The notes beneath the pieces were generated by a model. It was given only the letters and a program-made list of their open reading frames with translations, was not told the DNA's origin and did no database searches. From contig NZ_JACSQS010000012.1 of the NCBI RefSeq assembly GCF_014836545.1, positions 55,472-119,471 on the forward strand: DNA of 64,000 nucleotides. The letters run 5' to 3'. Below, piece by piece: positions 8,738 to 17,706 of this stretch; position 1 is the stretch's first letter, and every line of letters starts with the position of its first letter. This DNA comes from Stenotrophomonas lacuserhaii. GTDB lineage: Bacteria > Pseudomonadota > Gammaproteobacteria > Xanthomonadales > Xanthomonadaceae. The translations under genes were made by a program, and so were the position numbers.

Positions 8738-11398
8738 ATGTCCCGATCCGCTCCCCCGCGCCGCCGCCGCATGCCAGCGCCCCTCCTGCTTCGGCGCGCG
8801 CTGCTTCCTTCGATGATCGTGGGCATGGTGGGCACTGCGCAGGCGCAGGCGCCGGCATCGGAAGCCCCCGCGCCGGTGGCTGCACAGGAACTGGATTCGG
8901 TGCAGGTGCGCGGTGTGCGCGGCAGTGCGACCGGCGCGGTGGAGGCCAAGCAGGCCAAGGCGGAGATCAGCGATTCAGTCGTCGCCGAAGACATCGGCAA
9001 GCTGCCTGACAACAGCGTGGCCGCCGCACTGCAGCGGGTCACCGGTGTGCAGGTGGCGCGTGGCGGTGCGGAAGTCGGCACGGTTCTGGTACGCGGCCTG
9101 CCGGACGTGGTGACGACCTTCGACGGCCGCAACGTGTTCACTGCCAGCGGGCGCGGCATTGCCCTGCAGGACATCCCGGCCGACCTGCTGCAGAGCGTGG
9201 ATGTCTACAAGACCGGCAGCGCCAAGTTCCTGGAGGGGGGCATCGGCGGCAGCATCGACGTGCACCTGCGCAAGCCGTTCGATCTGGACAAGGACACCAC
9301 GCTTGCCGGCAGCATCAGTGCCGTCCGCGGTGACCAGGCGGGGGATACCAAGCCCAACGGCAGCCTGACCGCAGCACACAACTGGGACAGCGGACACGGG
9401 CGTATGGGCGTGCTGGGAAGCGTCTCGCTGCAGCAGCGCCCTTACCAGGAAAGCAACAGCTTCCATGGCACCTACGACCGGGTTGCCAATCCGGCCGATC
9501 CCTCCCAGGAGATCTTCGTGCCGTACAACGCCGGCGGGCTGGTGGCGAACAACACACACAAGCGCCGCGCGGCCAACTTCACCTTCCAATGGGCGCCGAC
9601 GGACAACAGCGAGGTCTATCTCGATACGTTCTACGTCAATTACGAGGGTCGCAACAACGTCAACTACTGGATGCCATTCCCTGGCCTGGTGAACCCGGGC
9701 AACGTGGAATCAGTGAGCCTTCGCCCCGGCAGCAACGTGATGGATGGCTTCGTCGCGCGCGACCTCTACACGCTGTCCAGCACGCAGGCACACAAGCAGA
9801 CCTCTGATACGTTCCAGGCCGCGCTGGGCGGCAAGTGGCACAACGACACCATCAGCCTTTCCACCGAACTGGCTTATACCTGGAGCACCAACAAACACCG
9901 TGCGATGACCCTGGACATGGGCATGGACGCGCCCTTGATGCATATGCGCGATGCCGGTGGCGTGCCCGATACGTGGGTCACCCACGCCGATGGCTCGGCC
10001 TACGATGTCAGCAACCCGGCCAACTGGTACCTCAGCCAGTACTACGACAGCTGGGACGAACAGAAAGGCGAAGAGTGGGCATGGCGCGGCGACGGCACGT
10101 TCCAGTTCGACGCCGGTCCGTTCAGTTCACTCGATGCGGGGCTGCGGATCAGCCGTCGCACTGCTTCCAACCACGGTGGCGATCCGGGCGCCATGGACAA
10201 CATCACCGGCACCCGGGTGTACGCCAGCGATGTCCCCGGGCTGGCCGACGTATCACCCGGTGGCATGCTGGACGGCGCCCGCGCGTTCTCCACCGACCGC
10301 TGGGCGGTTGCCAACGCGGCCTACCTGCTGCAACAGACCGCGCAGCTGCGCCAGGTCATGGGCCAGTCGCCGGAGGCACCGGCCGAGCTGGCCTCGCTGT
10401 TCTTCGACAACCGCGAAGACAACTACGCCGCCTACCTGCAGCTCAACTGGGGCACAACGCTGGGCAGCATCCCGGTGGATGGCCGCATCGGGGTGCGCGC
10501 CACCCGGCTTGAATCCGAGCTCAGTGGCACGCAGACCCTCGACGGCGTGGACGTGCCCAGCCGGATAGAGACATCGCAGACGAAATTCCTGCCCAACGCC
10601 AGCGCCAATTTCTCGCTGCGTGAAGACCTGGTCCTGCGGCTGTCCGCCAGCCAGACCATCGCCCGGCCGAACTTCGCCGACCTCAATCCGCAGTTGAGCC
10701 TGTATGAGTCCACCGATACCCTGCCGGCGCGTGGCAACGGCGGTAATCCGGAGCTGCAGGCGGTGGAATCGAAGAACCTGGATGCTTCGCTGGAGTGGTA
10801 TTTCCAGCCCGGCTCGTTGTTGTCGGCCGCCGTGTTCCATCGCAGGCTGGACGGCTACGTGCAGCGCTATGCCGATGATGAGGTGATCGGCGGCACCACG
10901 TATTCCATCACCCGCCCGCGCAATACCGGCGAAGGCACGCTGAAGGGATTCGAGGTGGGTTACAGCCAGTTCTACGACTTCCTGCCGGGCTGGCTGTCCG
11001 GCTTCGGGACCCAGCTCAACTACACCCGCATCAGCGCCGAAGCCGAATCGCCGACGGGGCAGATGCAGCCGCTGACCAATGTGTCCAAGCATGCCTTCAA
11101 CGCGGTGCTGATGTACCAGTACGACCGCTTCTCGGCCCGCCTGGCGTGGAACCGTCGTACCGACTATACGGCCAGCTTCAACAGTTCCGGGGACCAGCCC
11201 AGCGAAATCCAGCATGGCGACGAGGACTGGCTCGACGTCGCGCTGAACTACGACGTCAGCGAGCGCGTCACCGTGTTCGCCGAGGCGACCAACCTGCTCG
11301 GCGGTTCGACCCGCAACTACTTCGGCAGTCCGGCCTTCCCGCGCGATTTCGCCTCGCCCGAGCGCACCTACACGGTGGGCGCGCGCTTCCGCCTGTGA
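8738..11398 (+). CDS. TonB-dependent outer-membrane receptor (Xanthomonas/Caulobacter type)
   Basis: An 886-residue outer-membrane beta-barrel for active import of an unknown ligand. An Arg-rich signal peptide ends near AQA (about residue 35). A TonB-box-like LDSVQVRG segment is followed by the plug domain (about 60-200), with ISDSVVAEDIGKLPDNSVAAALQ and the barrel-entry VLVRGLPD. The barrel ends in a terminal aromatic/aliphatic strand, YTVGARFRL. The plug wording is typical of the large Xanthomonas/Caulobacter receptor class, often linked to carbohydrate or plant-derived substrates. The ATG at 8738 is preceded by GAAAGGAA. Its neighbour on the other side is a secreted phosphatase on the opposite strand, so there is no substrate clue from an operon. 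Confidence 0.88.
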   Translation: MSRSAPPRRRRMPAPLLLRRALLPSMIVGMVGTAQAQAPASEAPAPVAAQELDSVQVRGVRGSATGAVEAKQAKAEISDSVVAEDIGKLPDNSVAAALQRVTGVQVARGGAEVGTVLVRGLPDVVTTFDGRNVFTASGRGIALQDIPADLLQSVDVYKTGSAKFLEGGIGGSIDVHLRKPFDLDKDTTLAGSISAVRGDQAGDTKPNGSLTAAHNWDSGHGRMGVLGSVSLQQRPYQESNSFHGTYDRVANPADPSQEIFVPYNAGGLVANNTHKRRAANFTFQWAPTDNSEVYLDTFYVNYEGRNNVNYWMPFPGLVNPGNVESVSLRPGSNVMDGFVARDLYTLSSTQAHKQTSDTFQAALGGKWHNDTISLSTELAYTWSTNKHRAMTLDMGMDAPLMHMRDAGGVPDTWVTHADGSAYDVSNPANWYLSQYYDSWDEQKGEEWAWRGDGTFQFDAGPFSSLDAGLRISRRTASNHGGDPGAMDNITGTRVYASDVPGLADVSPGGMLDGARAFSTDRWAVANAAYLLQQTAQLRQVMGQSPEAPAELASLFFDNREDNYAAYLQLNWGTTLGSIPVDGRIGVRATRLESELSGTQTLDGVDVPSRIETSQTKFLPNASANFSLREDLVLRLSASQTIARPNFADLNPQLSLYESTDTLPARGNGGNPELQAVESKNLDASLEWYFQPGSLLSAAVFHRRLDGYVQRYADDEVIGGTTYSITRPRNTGEGTLKGFEVGYSQFYDFLPGWLSGFGTQLNYTRISAEAESPTGQMQPLTNVSKHAFNAVLMYQYDRFSARLAWNRRTDYTASFNSSGDQPSEIQHGDEDWLDVALNYDVSERVTVFAEATNLLGGSTRNYFGSPAFPRDFASPERTYTVGARFRL

Positions 11399-11437
11399 CT
11401 GCGGCTGAAGGGGCCAGGGTGCGCCGGGAGGAAAGAC

Positions 11438-12541
11438 TCAGTCGTCGAGCCCGATCACGCCAGGCGCGAGCGGCACCCGGTTACCGTCCAGCAGGCCACG
11501 GCTCAGCCGGCCTTCTTCAATGAACAACAGTTCGCCGTTCTCACCGTTCTTGATGCTGCTGTCGACTGCGATGACGCGATCGCCATGGAAGCTGCTGACG
11601 TGCGGCATCGAGGTGTGGCCGACCACGATGCGTTCCAGTCCGAGACGATCCAGCACCGCCTGCACGCCATCGGTATCCAGGCGGCCATCGAAATAGCCGC
11701 GGTACCAGATCGGGCTGGTCTTGCCGTCATACAGGGAGGCGGTGGCTGGGTCGGCTTTCACCTGCTCGCGCGGGAGGCCCAGCGAGGACCGGTAGGCGGC
11801 ATTGGTCGCCGCCGGATCCAGCGCCAGCGCGAGTGCGTCCGGTGAGATGCCCCCGTGCAGGAACAGGGTATTGCCGATGCGCAGCAGGACCGGACGGGTG
11901 CGCAGCCATTGGCCGATCACCGAGTCAGGACCGTACAGCTGCGGGTAGCTGCGACCCAGCAGCTGCGCACTGCGCAGGTACTTCGGATTGACGTAGCGCA
12001 GGTCGTCGTACAGCACCATCGTTTCGTGATTGCCCAGGACGAAGTGCACCGCGCCGCCTGCAGCGCTGGCTTGCTGCTGCAGGCTGTACAGCAGCCAGAA
12101 GGCCTCGGTTACCTTCGGCCCGCGATCAAACACATCGCCTGCCACGACCAGCGTGTCGGTACCCCGCGCCCAGCGGTCCTGCGCATCGATGATGCCGTTG
12201 GCGCGCAGCAGCTGCACCAGCAGGTCGTACTGCCCGTGGATGTCGGACAGCACCACCACGCGCGGCACGGCAGGCAGTACGTCCACCGCTGCGACCGCCC
12301 CAGGGGCGACGTCCACGGGGTGCGGATAACCACAGACCGGCGCGACGCGGGTGGCGGTCTGATCGCGGGTGACCACCTTGTCATCGCATATCCAGCGCGC
12401 CTGCACCTGCTCGCCGTCACGCACTATGTAAGGACCGTCGGCGTCGACGTGGGCGGCTGGCGCGGGGACTTCGCGCGCGCTGGATGCCGTGCTGGCAAGC
12501 AGGCCGGCAAGCAGCAGAAGGGGCGTGGTGCAATGGCTCAT
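11438..12541 (-). CDS. Secreted PPP-type metallophosphatase (Shewanella-like phosphatase group)
   Basis: The 367-residue protein has a signal peptide ending near SSA (about residue 22), so it should act in the periplasm. The calcineurin-like catalytic motifs are in order: VLSDIHGQYD, VAGDVFDRG, LGNHE, LHGGIS and VGHTS, supplying the residues for a two-metal centre. The spacing and wording are those of the PPP-superfamily Shewanella-like phosphatases rather than nucleotidases. The substrate, protein or small phosphoester, cannot be read. It follows the siderophore-receptor operon on the same strand after a hairpin and is probably a separate transcript. Confidence 0.8.
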   Translation of the reverse strand: MSHCTTPLLLLAGLLASTASSAREVPAPAAHVDADGPYIVRDGEQVQARWICDDKVVTRDQTATRVAPVCGYPHPVDVAPGAVAAVDVLPAVPRVVVLSDIHGQYDLLVQLLRANGIIDAQDRWARGTDTLVVAGDVFDRGPKVTEAFWLLYSLQQQASAAGGAVHFVLGNHETMVLYDDLRYVNPKYLRSAQLLGRSYPQLYGPDSVIGQWLRTRPVLLRIGNTLFLHGGISPDALALALDPAATNAAYRSSLGLPREQVKADPATASLYDGKTSPIWYRGYFDGRLDTDGVQAVLDRLGLERIVVGHTSMPHVSSFHGDRVIAVDSSIKNGENGELLFIEEGRLSRGLLDGNRVPLAPGVIGLDD

Positions 12542-12563
12542 GGCGGGACATCCGGAGAGAATC

Positions 12564-12590
12564 GGGCAGGGCCGCGAAGGCCCCGCCCGT
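12564..12590 (-). terminator. Hairpin after the siderophore-receptor gene
   Basis: CGGGC-A-GGGCC pairs with GGCCC-C-GCCCG around a short GCGAA loop. It sits between the receptor stop codon and the phosphatase start, where an operon end is expected. There is no clear T run. Confidence 0.45.
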
Positions 12591-12617
12591 GATCCTACCC
12601 GTTGCGCGCAGGCCCGG

Positions 12618-14876
12618 TCAGAACTTCGCGCGGACGTTGAACAACACCCGCCGCGGCTCGCCCCAGTAACCGGAATTGAAGAAGCCGACGTTGCGGTAGT
12701 AGACCTTGTCCAGCACGTTGGTGACGGTTACTCCGACGCTGACGTCGTCGGTGATGCGGTAGCGACCCATCAGGTCGAACAGCACATAGCCGCCCTGGTG
12801 GACCGCCCCTTCGGCGGTGACAGGTGTGCCATTGGCGTTGAAACGGCCGGTGGGAATCGGCTGGGTCTGGGAGATGTCGCTCTGCACGGTGAAACCACCG
12901 CCAACGGTCCAATCACCCAACCGGTAGGTGGTATTGAAGCGTGCCAGGTGCATCGGGCTGGTGGAGCCGAAGCGGCTCCCATCCGGATTGCTGCTGTAGG
13001 CATAGGTATAGCCGCCGGTCATGCTCCAGTGCTCGGTGATGGAGCCGGACACCTCGAACTCGCCGCCTTTCGTCTTGATGCCGGCACGCGCGATGTACGG
13101 TGTGCTGCCATCGGGCAGCCTTATGTCGCCGGCCGCCGGATCGATCTCCGATACGTTGTCCTGCTCCATGTAGAAGCCGTTGAGCGCGGCATACAGTCGG
13201 CCGCCGAAGAACTCGGCCTTCAGGCCGTACTCGTAGTTGCCGCCGGTGGTGGGGTCGAGCAACTGGTTGTTGACGTCGCGCCGCGCCGTGGCCTGGAACA
13301 CATCCGAATAACTGGCGAACGCGCTGATGCTGGAGGTGAGGTCATGGATGACGCCCACGTACGGAGTGACCATGTGCGCGCTGGTGCGTGCGGTCTGCCC
13401 GGTGAAGACGCCTTCGACGTTGTAGCCGTCGGTGGTGGTTTCGTAGTCGGAGTAGCGCACGCCGGCGATGACCTTCAACGGGTCGATCGGGTTCAGGCGC
13501 ACGGCGGCGTAGTAGCCGGTTTCGGTGGTGCGGGTGATGCTGGACGGGATACCGGCATTGAAGGTGGTCGGCTTGCCGATGTTGCCGTCCCACGTGAAGA
13601 TGCTGGGGAAGGCGGTGGTGCTGTAGGGGCGCGAGCTGATGCCGGCGCGGATCGTGTCCAGGTCGCGGTCGTAGTGGTTCACGCCGAGCACCAGTTCATG
13701 CTGGCGGCCGAACAGCTGGAATGGGCCGGAGGCGTAGAGATCGAAGGCGTCCTCGCGGGTTTCCGACACCGAGTAGGTGTCCGAAACGGAAAGGCCCAGG
13801 CCGGTGATCGGATCGGCAAAGCCGGTGCCACGCGCGGCGTTGTAGCTGTTGGAGCCGGCCAGCAGCAGCGAATCAGTATCGGTGGCACGGTGGTTGTAGG
13901 CGATGCGACCGCTCCAGCCCGCGGCCAGCTGCTGTTCCAGCGTGGCGAAGTAGTTGGTGCTTTCGCGGTTCCACTCGTTCCAGCGTGCCGCGGCGCTGTA
14001 GGAGCGCGACATCTTCGCGCGGCTGCCATCGCGGAAGAACAGCGGTGATGCGCTCCACGCGCCCCCATCGGACTCCGTCTTCAGATAGTCGATGCCGGCG
14101 CGCAGGCGGGTGTTGTCGGTCAGGTCGGCTTCGATCACGCCATACAGGCTGGGCGAGGTGTCCTGCTGGAAGCGCACCCAGCTTTCCTTGTCAGTGTAGG
14201 CGCCGACCACGCGCCCGCGAACGCGGCCGCCCTTGCTCAACGGCCCGGACACATCCAGTTCGGCGCGCTTGTAATCCCACGATCCGGCACTCAGGCTGGT
14301 GCTGGCCTGGAAGGTGTTGGTGGGACGCTTGCGCACCATGTTGACCGTGGCCGACGGATTGCCCGAACCGGTGACCAGGCCGCTGGCGCCGCGGACGATT
14401 TCGATGCGCTCGTATACCGAGGTATCACTGAGGATGGAGTTGCCACCGGCGCCGGTGGTGTAGTTGGTGGGGACGCCATCGAACATGAAGTTGTTGATGG
14501 CGAAGCCGCGCGCGTTGAACAGCGTGCGGTTGCTGTCGTAGGACTGCACGGTGATGCCGGGGGTCTGCTGCAGCACCTCGGCAATGGTGATCAGGTTGAA
14601 GTCTTCGATGCGCTGGCGGGTGAACACGGTCAGCGACTGCGGCGTCTCACGCAGGGTCAGCGGCAGCTTGGTGGCGGTGTTGGTGCCATATACCTGGTAG
14701 CCCTCGGTGCGCTGGGTGACCATCACGCGGTCCAGTTCGGTGGCTTCGGGCACCTCGTTCACGGCGGCTGTGGGCGTGGACTGGGCGGAGGCCAGCGGGG
14801 CGGCAAGCAACCAGCCAGCGGCCAGGGACACGGCAAGGACATGCCGGCGCGGGGCGCCACGGGACAGCGTTTTCAT
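12618..14876 (-). CDS. TonB-dependent siderophore receptor (FhuA/FoxA-like)
   Basis: The 752-residue protein has a signal peptide (residues 1-32, ending ASAQ) and imports ferric siderophores across the outer membrane. The plug carries the siderophore-receptor signature: LRETPQSLTVFTRQRIED, LQQTPGITVQSYDSNRT, FNARGFAINNFMFDGVP and ERIEIVRGASGL. The barrel ends RRVLFNVRAKF. It is the last gene of a four-gene run with DUF3649, PepSY and DUF3325 proteins, only 16 bp after the DUF3325 gene. That arrangement is typical of xenosiderophore receptor operons in which the PepSY protein handles the ferric complex. Fur control is likely, from the site at the operon head. The ligand is not predictable from the sequence. 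Confidence 0.92.
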   Translation of the reverse strand: MKTLSRGAPRRHVLAVSLAAGWLLAAPLASAQSTPTAAVNEVPEATELDRVMVTQRTEGYQVYGTNTATKLPLTLRETPQSLTVFTRQRIEDFNLITIAEVLQQTPGITVQSYDSNRTLFNARGFAINNFMFDGVPTNYTTGAGGNSILSDTSVYERIEIVRGASGLVTGSGNPSATVNMVRKRPTNTFQASTSLSAGSWDYKRAELDVSGPLSKGGRVRGRVVGAYTDKESWVRFQQDTSPSLYGVIEADLTDNTRLRAGIDYLKTESDGGAWSASPLFFRDGSRAKMSRSYSAAARWNEWNRESTNYFATLEQQLAAGWSGRIAYNHRATDTDSLLLAGSNSYNAARGTGFADPITGLGLSVSDTYSVSETREDAFDLYASGPFQLFGRQHELVLGVNHYDRDLDTIRAGISSRPYSTTAFPSIFTWDGNIGKPTTFNAGIPSSITRTTETGYYAAVRLNPIDPLKVIAGVRYSDYETTTDGYNVEGVFTGQTARTSAHMVTPYVGVIHDLTSSISAFASYSDVFQATARRDVNNQLLDPTTGGNYEYGLKAEFFGGRLYAALNGFYMEQDNVSEIDPAAGDIRLPDGSTPYIARAGIKTKGGEFEVSGSITEHWSMTGGYTYAYSSNPDGSRFGSTSPMHLARFNTTYRLGDWTVGGGFTVQSDISQTQPIPTGRFNANGTPVTAEGAVHQGGYVLFDLMGRYRITDDVSVGVTVTNVLDKVYYRNVGFFNSGYWGEPRRVLFNVRAKF

Positions 14877-14892
14877 CAGCGGGATCTCGGTA

Positions 14893-15192
14893 TCAGGAAC
14901 GGGAAGACGGGCGTGCGGCCGGCGTGGCCGGGCGGCGGAAGCTGAGCCAGAGCACCATCGCCCCGGCAGCGGCGGCGAGTACGCCGCACCAGCCGACCAC
15001 GCCCCAGGCAACGCCCCAGGCGCCGATGCTGGCCGCCAGACTGGCGGCGAGGCTGCCGCATCCCAGCAACCGCAGCAGGCGTCGGCGCGCCGCTGCAGGC
15101 GGGTACCCGGCGACGTCGAGGTGATGGCGCTCCATCGCCAACGCCAGGCAGGCAAAGGCGAGGGTGGCCAGCAGCAGGGCGAGTACGCTCAT
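14893..15192 (-). CDS. DUF3325-type small membrane protein
   Basis: The 99-residue protein has about three hydrophobic segments (residues 1-19, 47-67 and 69-87) with an Arg-rich loop between. Size, topology and position fit DUF3325, a family found almost only beside PepSY proteins and siderophore receptors. Its ATG overlaps the stop of the PepSY gene by four bases, so they are co-translated. It probably assists the PepSY protein in the inner membrane. No catalytic residues are visible. Confidence 0.7.
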   Translation of the reverse strand: MSVLALLLATLAFACLALAMERHHLDVAGYPPAAARRRLLRLLGCGSLAASLAASIGAWGVAWGVVGWCGVLAAAAGAMVLWLSFRRPATPAARPSSRS

Positions 15193-16766
15193 GTGCCGGC
15201 CCCGGCGGTCGATGGGGTGTGTTGCGTACGCGGCTTGCGCGCGCTGGGCACGAAGCGATGGACTTTGCGCGCGCTCCATAGCAGGCCGCCGCCGATCAGC
15301 AGCAGGCCGATGTCGATGCCGGCCTTGGCGCCGTCGCCGCTGGCCAGTGCACTGAACAAGCCGCCGTGCCAGGCGACCACGTTGTAGAGCGGCAGGCCTG
15401 ATGCCAGCACGCCTGCCACTGCGAGCTGTTCCACCCAGCCGCGGCGTGGCAGGCGCAGCATCGCGTGCAGCAGGCACGCCGCCCACGCATGGAAGAAAAC
15501 GCGCACTTCGGCATCGCTGCGGTTGGCGAGGTCCAGCGGCAGCAGCCGATTGCCCCACAGGAAAGCCAGCATCGCCACCGGCAGGCCGGCCACGAAGCCG
15601 ATGTTGAGGCGTTCGACAATGCGGAAACCCAGGTGCGGGCGCGCCGGGTCGGGCAATTGGGCGCGGCGCTTGACCGTCCACAGCACCAGCCCGGTGGCCA
15701 CCATCAGCGTGCCGGCGACGCCCGACAGAAAGAACAGCCAGCGCATCGCAACGGGCGCGAATCGAGCCGCGTGCAGGCCGATCATGCCGTCACGGGTGAC
15801 CACCGCTGCGGACCTCGCGCCGGCCTCGTCGACCAGGCCGCCGCTCGCATCGAAAGTGAGTGTCTGGTCGGCATCGGCGATGCGGTCACCCGATTGCCGG
15901 CGCACGCTGATGCGCATCGCCGCGTCTGCCGGGTGTTCTACCTGGACCGAGCCGCCGCGGCCATCGCCCCACACCAGTTCCGCGCGGTGCAGCAGGTCCT
16001 TCAGGTCTGGCGGGGTGGCAGCGACGTGGCGAGGCTCGACCTTCTCCGCGCGAGGGAACAGCTCGGCGAAGAACGCATCGCGGCCGCCGCTGAAGTTGGC
16101 ATCCACCGCCCACGGCATGTACAGCGTCATCAAGGTGATCAGGCCGGTATAGGTGATCATCAGATGGAAGGGCAGGGACAGCACGGCCAGCGCATTGTGG
16201 CCGTCCAGCCAGCTGCGTTGCCCCTTGCCACGGCGCAGGGTGAAGAAGTCGGTGAAGATCTTCTTGTGGGTGATCACCCCGCTGACGATGGCCACCAGCA
16301 TGAACATCGTGCAGAAGCAGACGAACCAGCGCGCCCACAGCACCGGCACGTAGTGCAGGTCGAAATGCAGCCGATAGAAAAAATCGCCGCCGCGGGTTTC
16401 GCGGACCTGGACCGGGTTGCCTTGGGCATCCAGCGTGGCCTGGTAGGGATTGCGCTGGCCACGTCGGCGCTCAGCTGCGCCGGGCGGCTGCCAGCTGACC
16501 GCGGTTGCGCTGCTGCGGTGGCCGGGTAGTTCGATGGACCAGCGCTGGGCGTCCGGTGCGGTGCGGGCCAGGAAGCGCTGCGCCTGCTCCAGCGCGACCG
16601 GGGCGGTGGCCGGCAGCCCGGTTTCAGGCTGCATCCAACGTGTCAGTTCAACGCGCCAGTAAGCAGCGGTGCCGGCGATGAAGATCAGGAACAGCACCCA
16701 GCCGACCAGCAGGCCGGACCAGGTGTGCAGCACCGATTGCGATTGGCGGAGTCCTCCCAGGCTCAT
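15189..16766 (-). CDS. PepSY-associated transmembrane protein, probable ferric-siderophore reductase
   Basis: The 525-residue inner-membrane protein begins with SVLHTWSGLLVGWVLFLIF, the first membrane helix typical of the PepSY_TM family. Further helices lie near residues 145-165, 195-215, 340-360 and in the C-terminal third, with periplasmic PepSY loops between. Conserved His residues in and near the helices (FHLMITYTG and LHFDLHYVPVL) are suited to haem ligation. Relatives such as FoxB, FsrB and PiuB take part in reductive iron release from siderophores. It overlaps both neighbours by four bases. The role as reductase is inference from the family. Confidence 0.8.
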   Translation of the reverse strand: MSLGGLRQSQSVLHTWSGLLVGWVLFLIFIAGTAAYWRVELTRWMQPETGLPATAPVALEQAQRFLARTAPDAQRWSIELPGHRSSATAVSWQPPGAAERRRGQRNPYQATLDAQGNPVQVRETRGGDFFYRLHFDLHYVPVLWARWFVCFCTMFMLVAIVSGVITHKKIFTDFFTLRRGKGQRSWLDGHNALAVLSLPFHLMITYTGLITLMTLYMPWAVDANFSGGRDAFFAELFPRAEKVEPRHVAATPPDLKDLLHRAELVWGDGRGGSVQVEHPADAAMRISVRRQSGDRIADADQTLTFDASGGLVDEAGARSAAVVTRDGMIGLHAARFAPVAMRWLFFLSGVAGTLMVATGLVLWTVKRRAQLPDPARPHLGFRIVERLNIGFVAGLPVAMLAFLWGNRLLPLDLANRSDAEVRVFFHAWAACLLHAMLRLPRRGWVEQLAVAGVLASGLPLYNVVAWHGGLFSALASGDGAKAGIDIGLLLIGGGLLWSARKVHRFVPSARKPRTQHTPSTAGAGT

Positions 16767-17098
16767 GCCGAGGCTCCGCGCAGCAGCCAGGCGATGCTCA
16801 GCCCGAGCGCCCCTGCCATCAGCAGCCCGAGTGCAGCGCGTGCGGTGCTGCGCGCGGCGAACGCCCAGATCGCCGCTGCGGTGTAAACGAGAAAGGAGAG
16901 CATCGTGGCGATCAGCGCGGTGTCCGCCGCACCTCCCGGCAACAGGCGCGCCAGCCCCGCAGCCCACGTTGCTGCGACCGCGTAGCCGCCTGGAAGGGCC
17001 AGCCCACCGCGTGCCCACAGCGCCCGATGGCCTGCGCCGCGCGCGTTGCGCTTTGCCGGTGCGTGGGCAGGCGGCAGGGAAGAAGAGGATGTCGCCAT
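16763..17098 (-). CDS. DUF3649-type small membrane protein, first gene of siderophore operon
   Basis: The 111-residue protein has a basic N-terminus and three to four hydrophobic segments between about residues 38 and 107. This and its place before a PepSY gene fit DUF3649, an accessory family of siderophore-receptor operons. It overlaps the PepSY start by four bases. A Fur-box-like sequence lies only ten bases upstream of the ATG, and the ribosome site is weak (TAGGA directly before the ATG). Function in the complex is unknown. Confidence 0.65.
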   Translation of the reverse strand: MATSSSSLPPAHAPAKRNARGAGHRALWARGGLALPGGYAVAATWAAGLARLLPGGAADTALIATMLSFLVYTAAAIWAFAARSTARAALGLLMAGALGLSIAWLLRGASA

Positions 17099-17108
17099 TC
17101 CTAGGATG

Positions 17109-17124
17109 AATGAGAACCGTATGC
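17109..17124 (-). promoter_or_regulatory. Fur-box-like site at head of siderophore operon
   Basis: AATGAGAACCGTATGC keeps a strong Fur half-site (AATGAGAA) and a weaker second half when set against the GATAATGAGAATCATTATC-type consensus, matching about 12 of 16 positions. It lies immediately before the DUF3649 start, where Fur-Fe(II) binding would block transcription or initiation. Confidence 0.5.
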
Positions 17125-17187
17125 AATTGCGAGCAGATGCTATTTGAGCGCAACGCTACTGTCGACCCCTCGATCGGGGGATGCGGA

Positions 17188-17655
17188 TCAGCCCTGGTCG
17201 AGCTTGAGCACCAGGGTGTCGGCGGCCTCCAGCACGCGGCCTCGCGGCGTGCGGGGTTGCATGTACGGCAGTTCGCGGCCGGTGTTGCGCTCCACCAGCC
17301 GCGAGTGCGGCTCGCCCGGAGTGAAGCGTTGCGCCTGGCCCCACTGCCGCAACGCGACCACGACCGGAAACAGCGCAGTGCCGGCGTCGGTGAGCACGTA
17401 CTGCTGGTAAGAGGTTCCATCGGCGGCCGGCTGCAGTGCCAGCACGCCGCCGTCGACAAGGCGGCGCAGACGCTCGCTGAGGATGTTGCGGGCTACGCCC
17501 AGACTGCGCTGGAAGTCGCTGAAGCGGTGCACGCCATCGAAGGCGTCGCGCACGATCAGCAGGATCCAGCGGTCGCCGAGCAGCTCGGTGGCGCGGGCCA
17601 CGGGGCAGGGGGAGGAACTGGGCATGGACGGTTCTGCGATGGATTCTGGTTGCAT
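17188..17655 (-). CDS. HxlR-family transcriptional regulator
   Basis: The 155-residue protein carries the HxlR winged helix: CPVARATELLGDRWILLIVRD with the family's early Cys, then FSDFQRSLGVARNILSERLRRL as the recognition region. HxlR proteins are dimeric and often sense electrophiles or oxidants through that Cys, controlling a divergent gene. Here the divergent gene is an MFS transporter 51 bp away, so that pump is the likely target. A second possible start, ten codons in, gives the more usual length. No Shine-Dalgarno sequence precedes either start. The first ATG lies inside a direct repeat that is probably its own operator. Confidence 0.88.
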   Translation of the reverse strand: MQPESIAEPSMPSSSPCPVARATELLGDRWILLIVRDAFDGVHRFSDFQRSLGVARNILSERLRRLVDGGVLALQPAADGTSYQQYVLTDAGTALFPVVVALRQWGQAQRFTPGEPHSRLVERNTGRELPYMQPRTPRGRVLEAADTLVLKLDQG

Positions 17656-17700
17656 TTTAAAACCAAACTACCTACGGTGCGAGCGGTTGCAATTTGAAAC
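17648..17700. promoter_or_regulatory. Two direct 16-base repeats between hxlR-type gene and MFS pump (probable operators)
   Basis: GGTTGCATTTTAAAAC at 17648-17663 and GGTTGCAATTTGAAAC at 17685-17700 match at 14 of 16 positions, centre to centre 37 bases. TTGCAT in the first copy, with TACGGT 17 bases on, can serve as promoter for the pump. TTGCAA in the second copy, with TAGTTT 16 bases on, can serve the regulator on the other strand. A regulator bound to both copies would cover both -35 elements. Confidence 0.55.
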
Positions 17701-17706
17701 TGGTAC

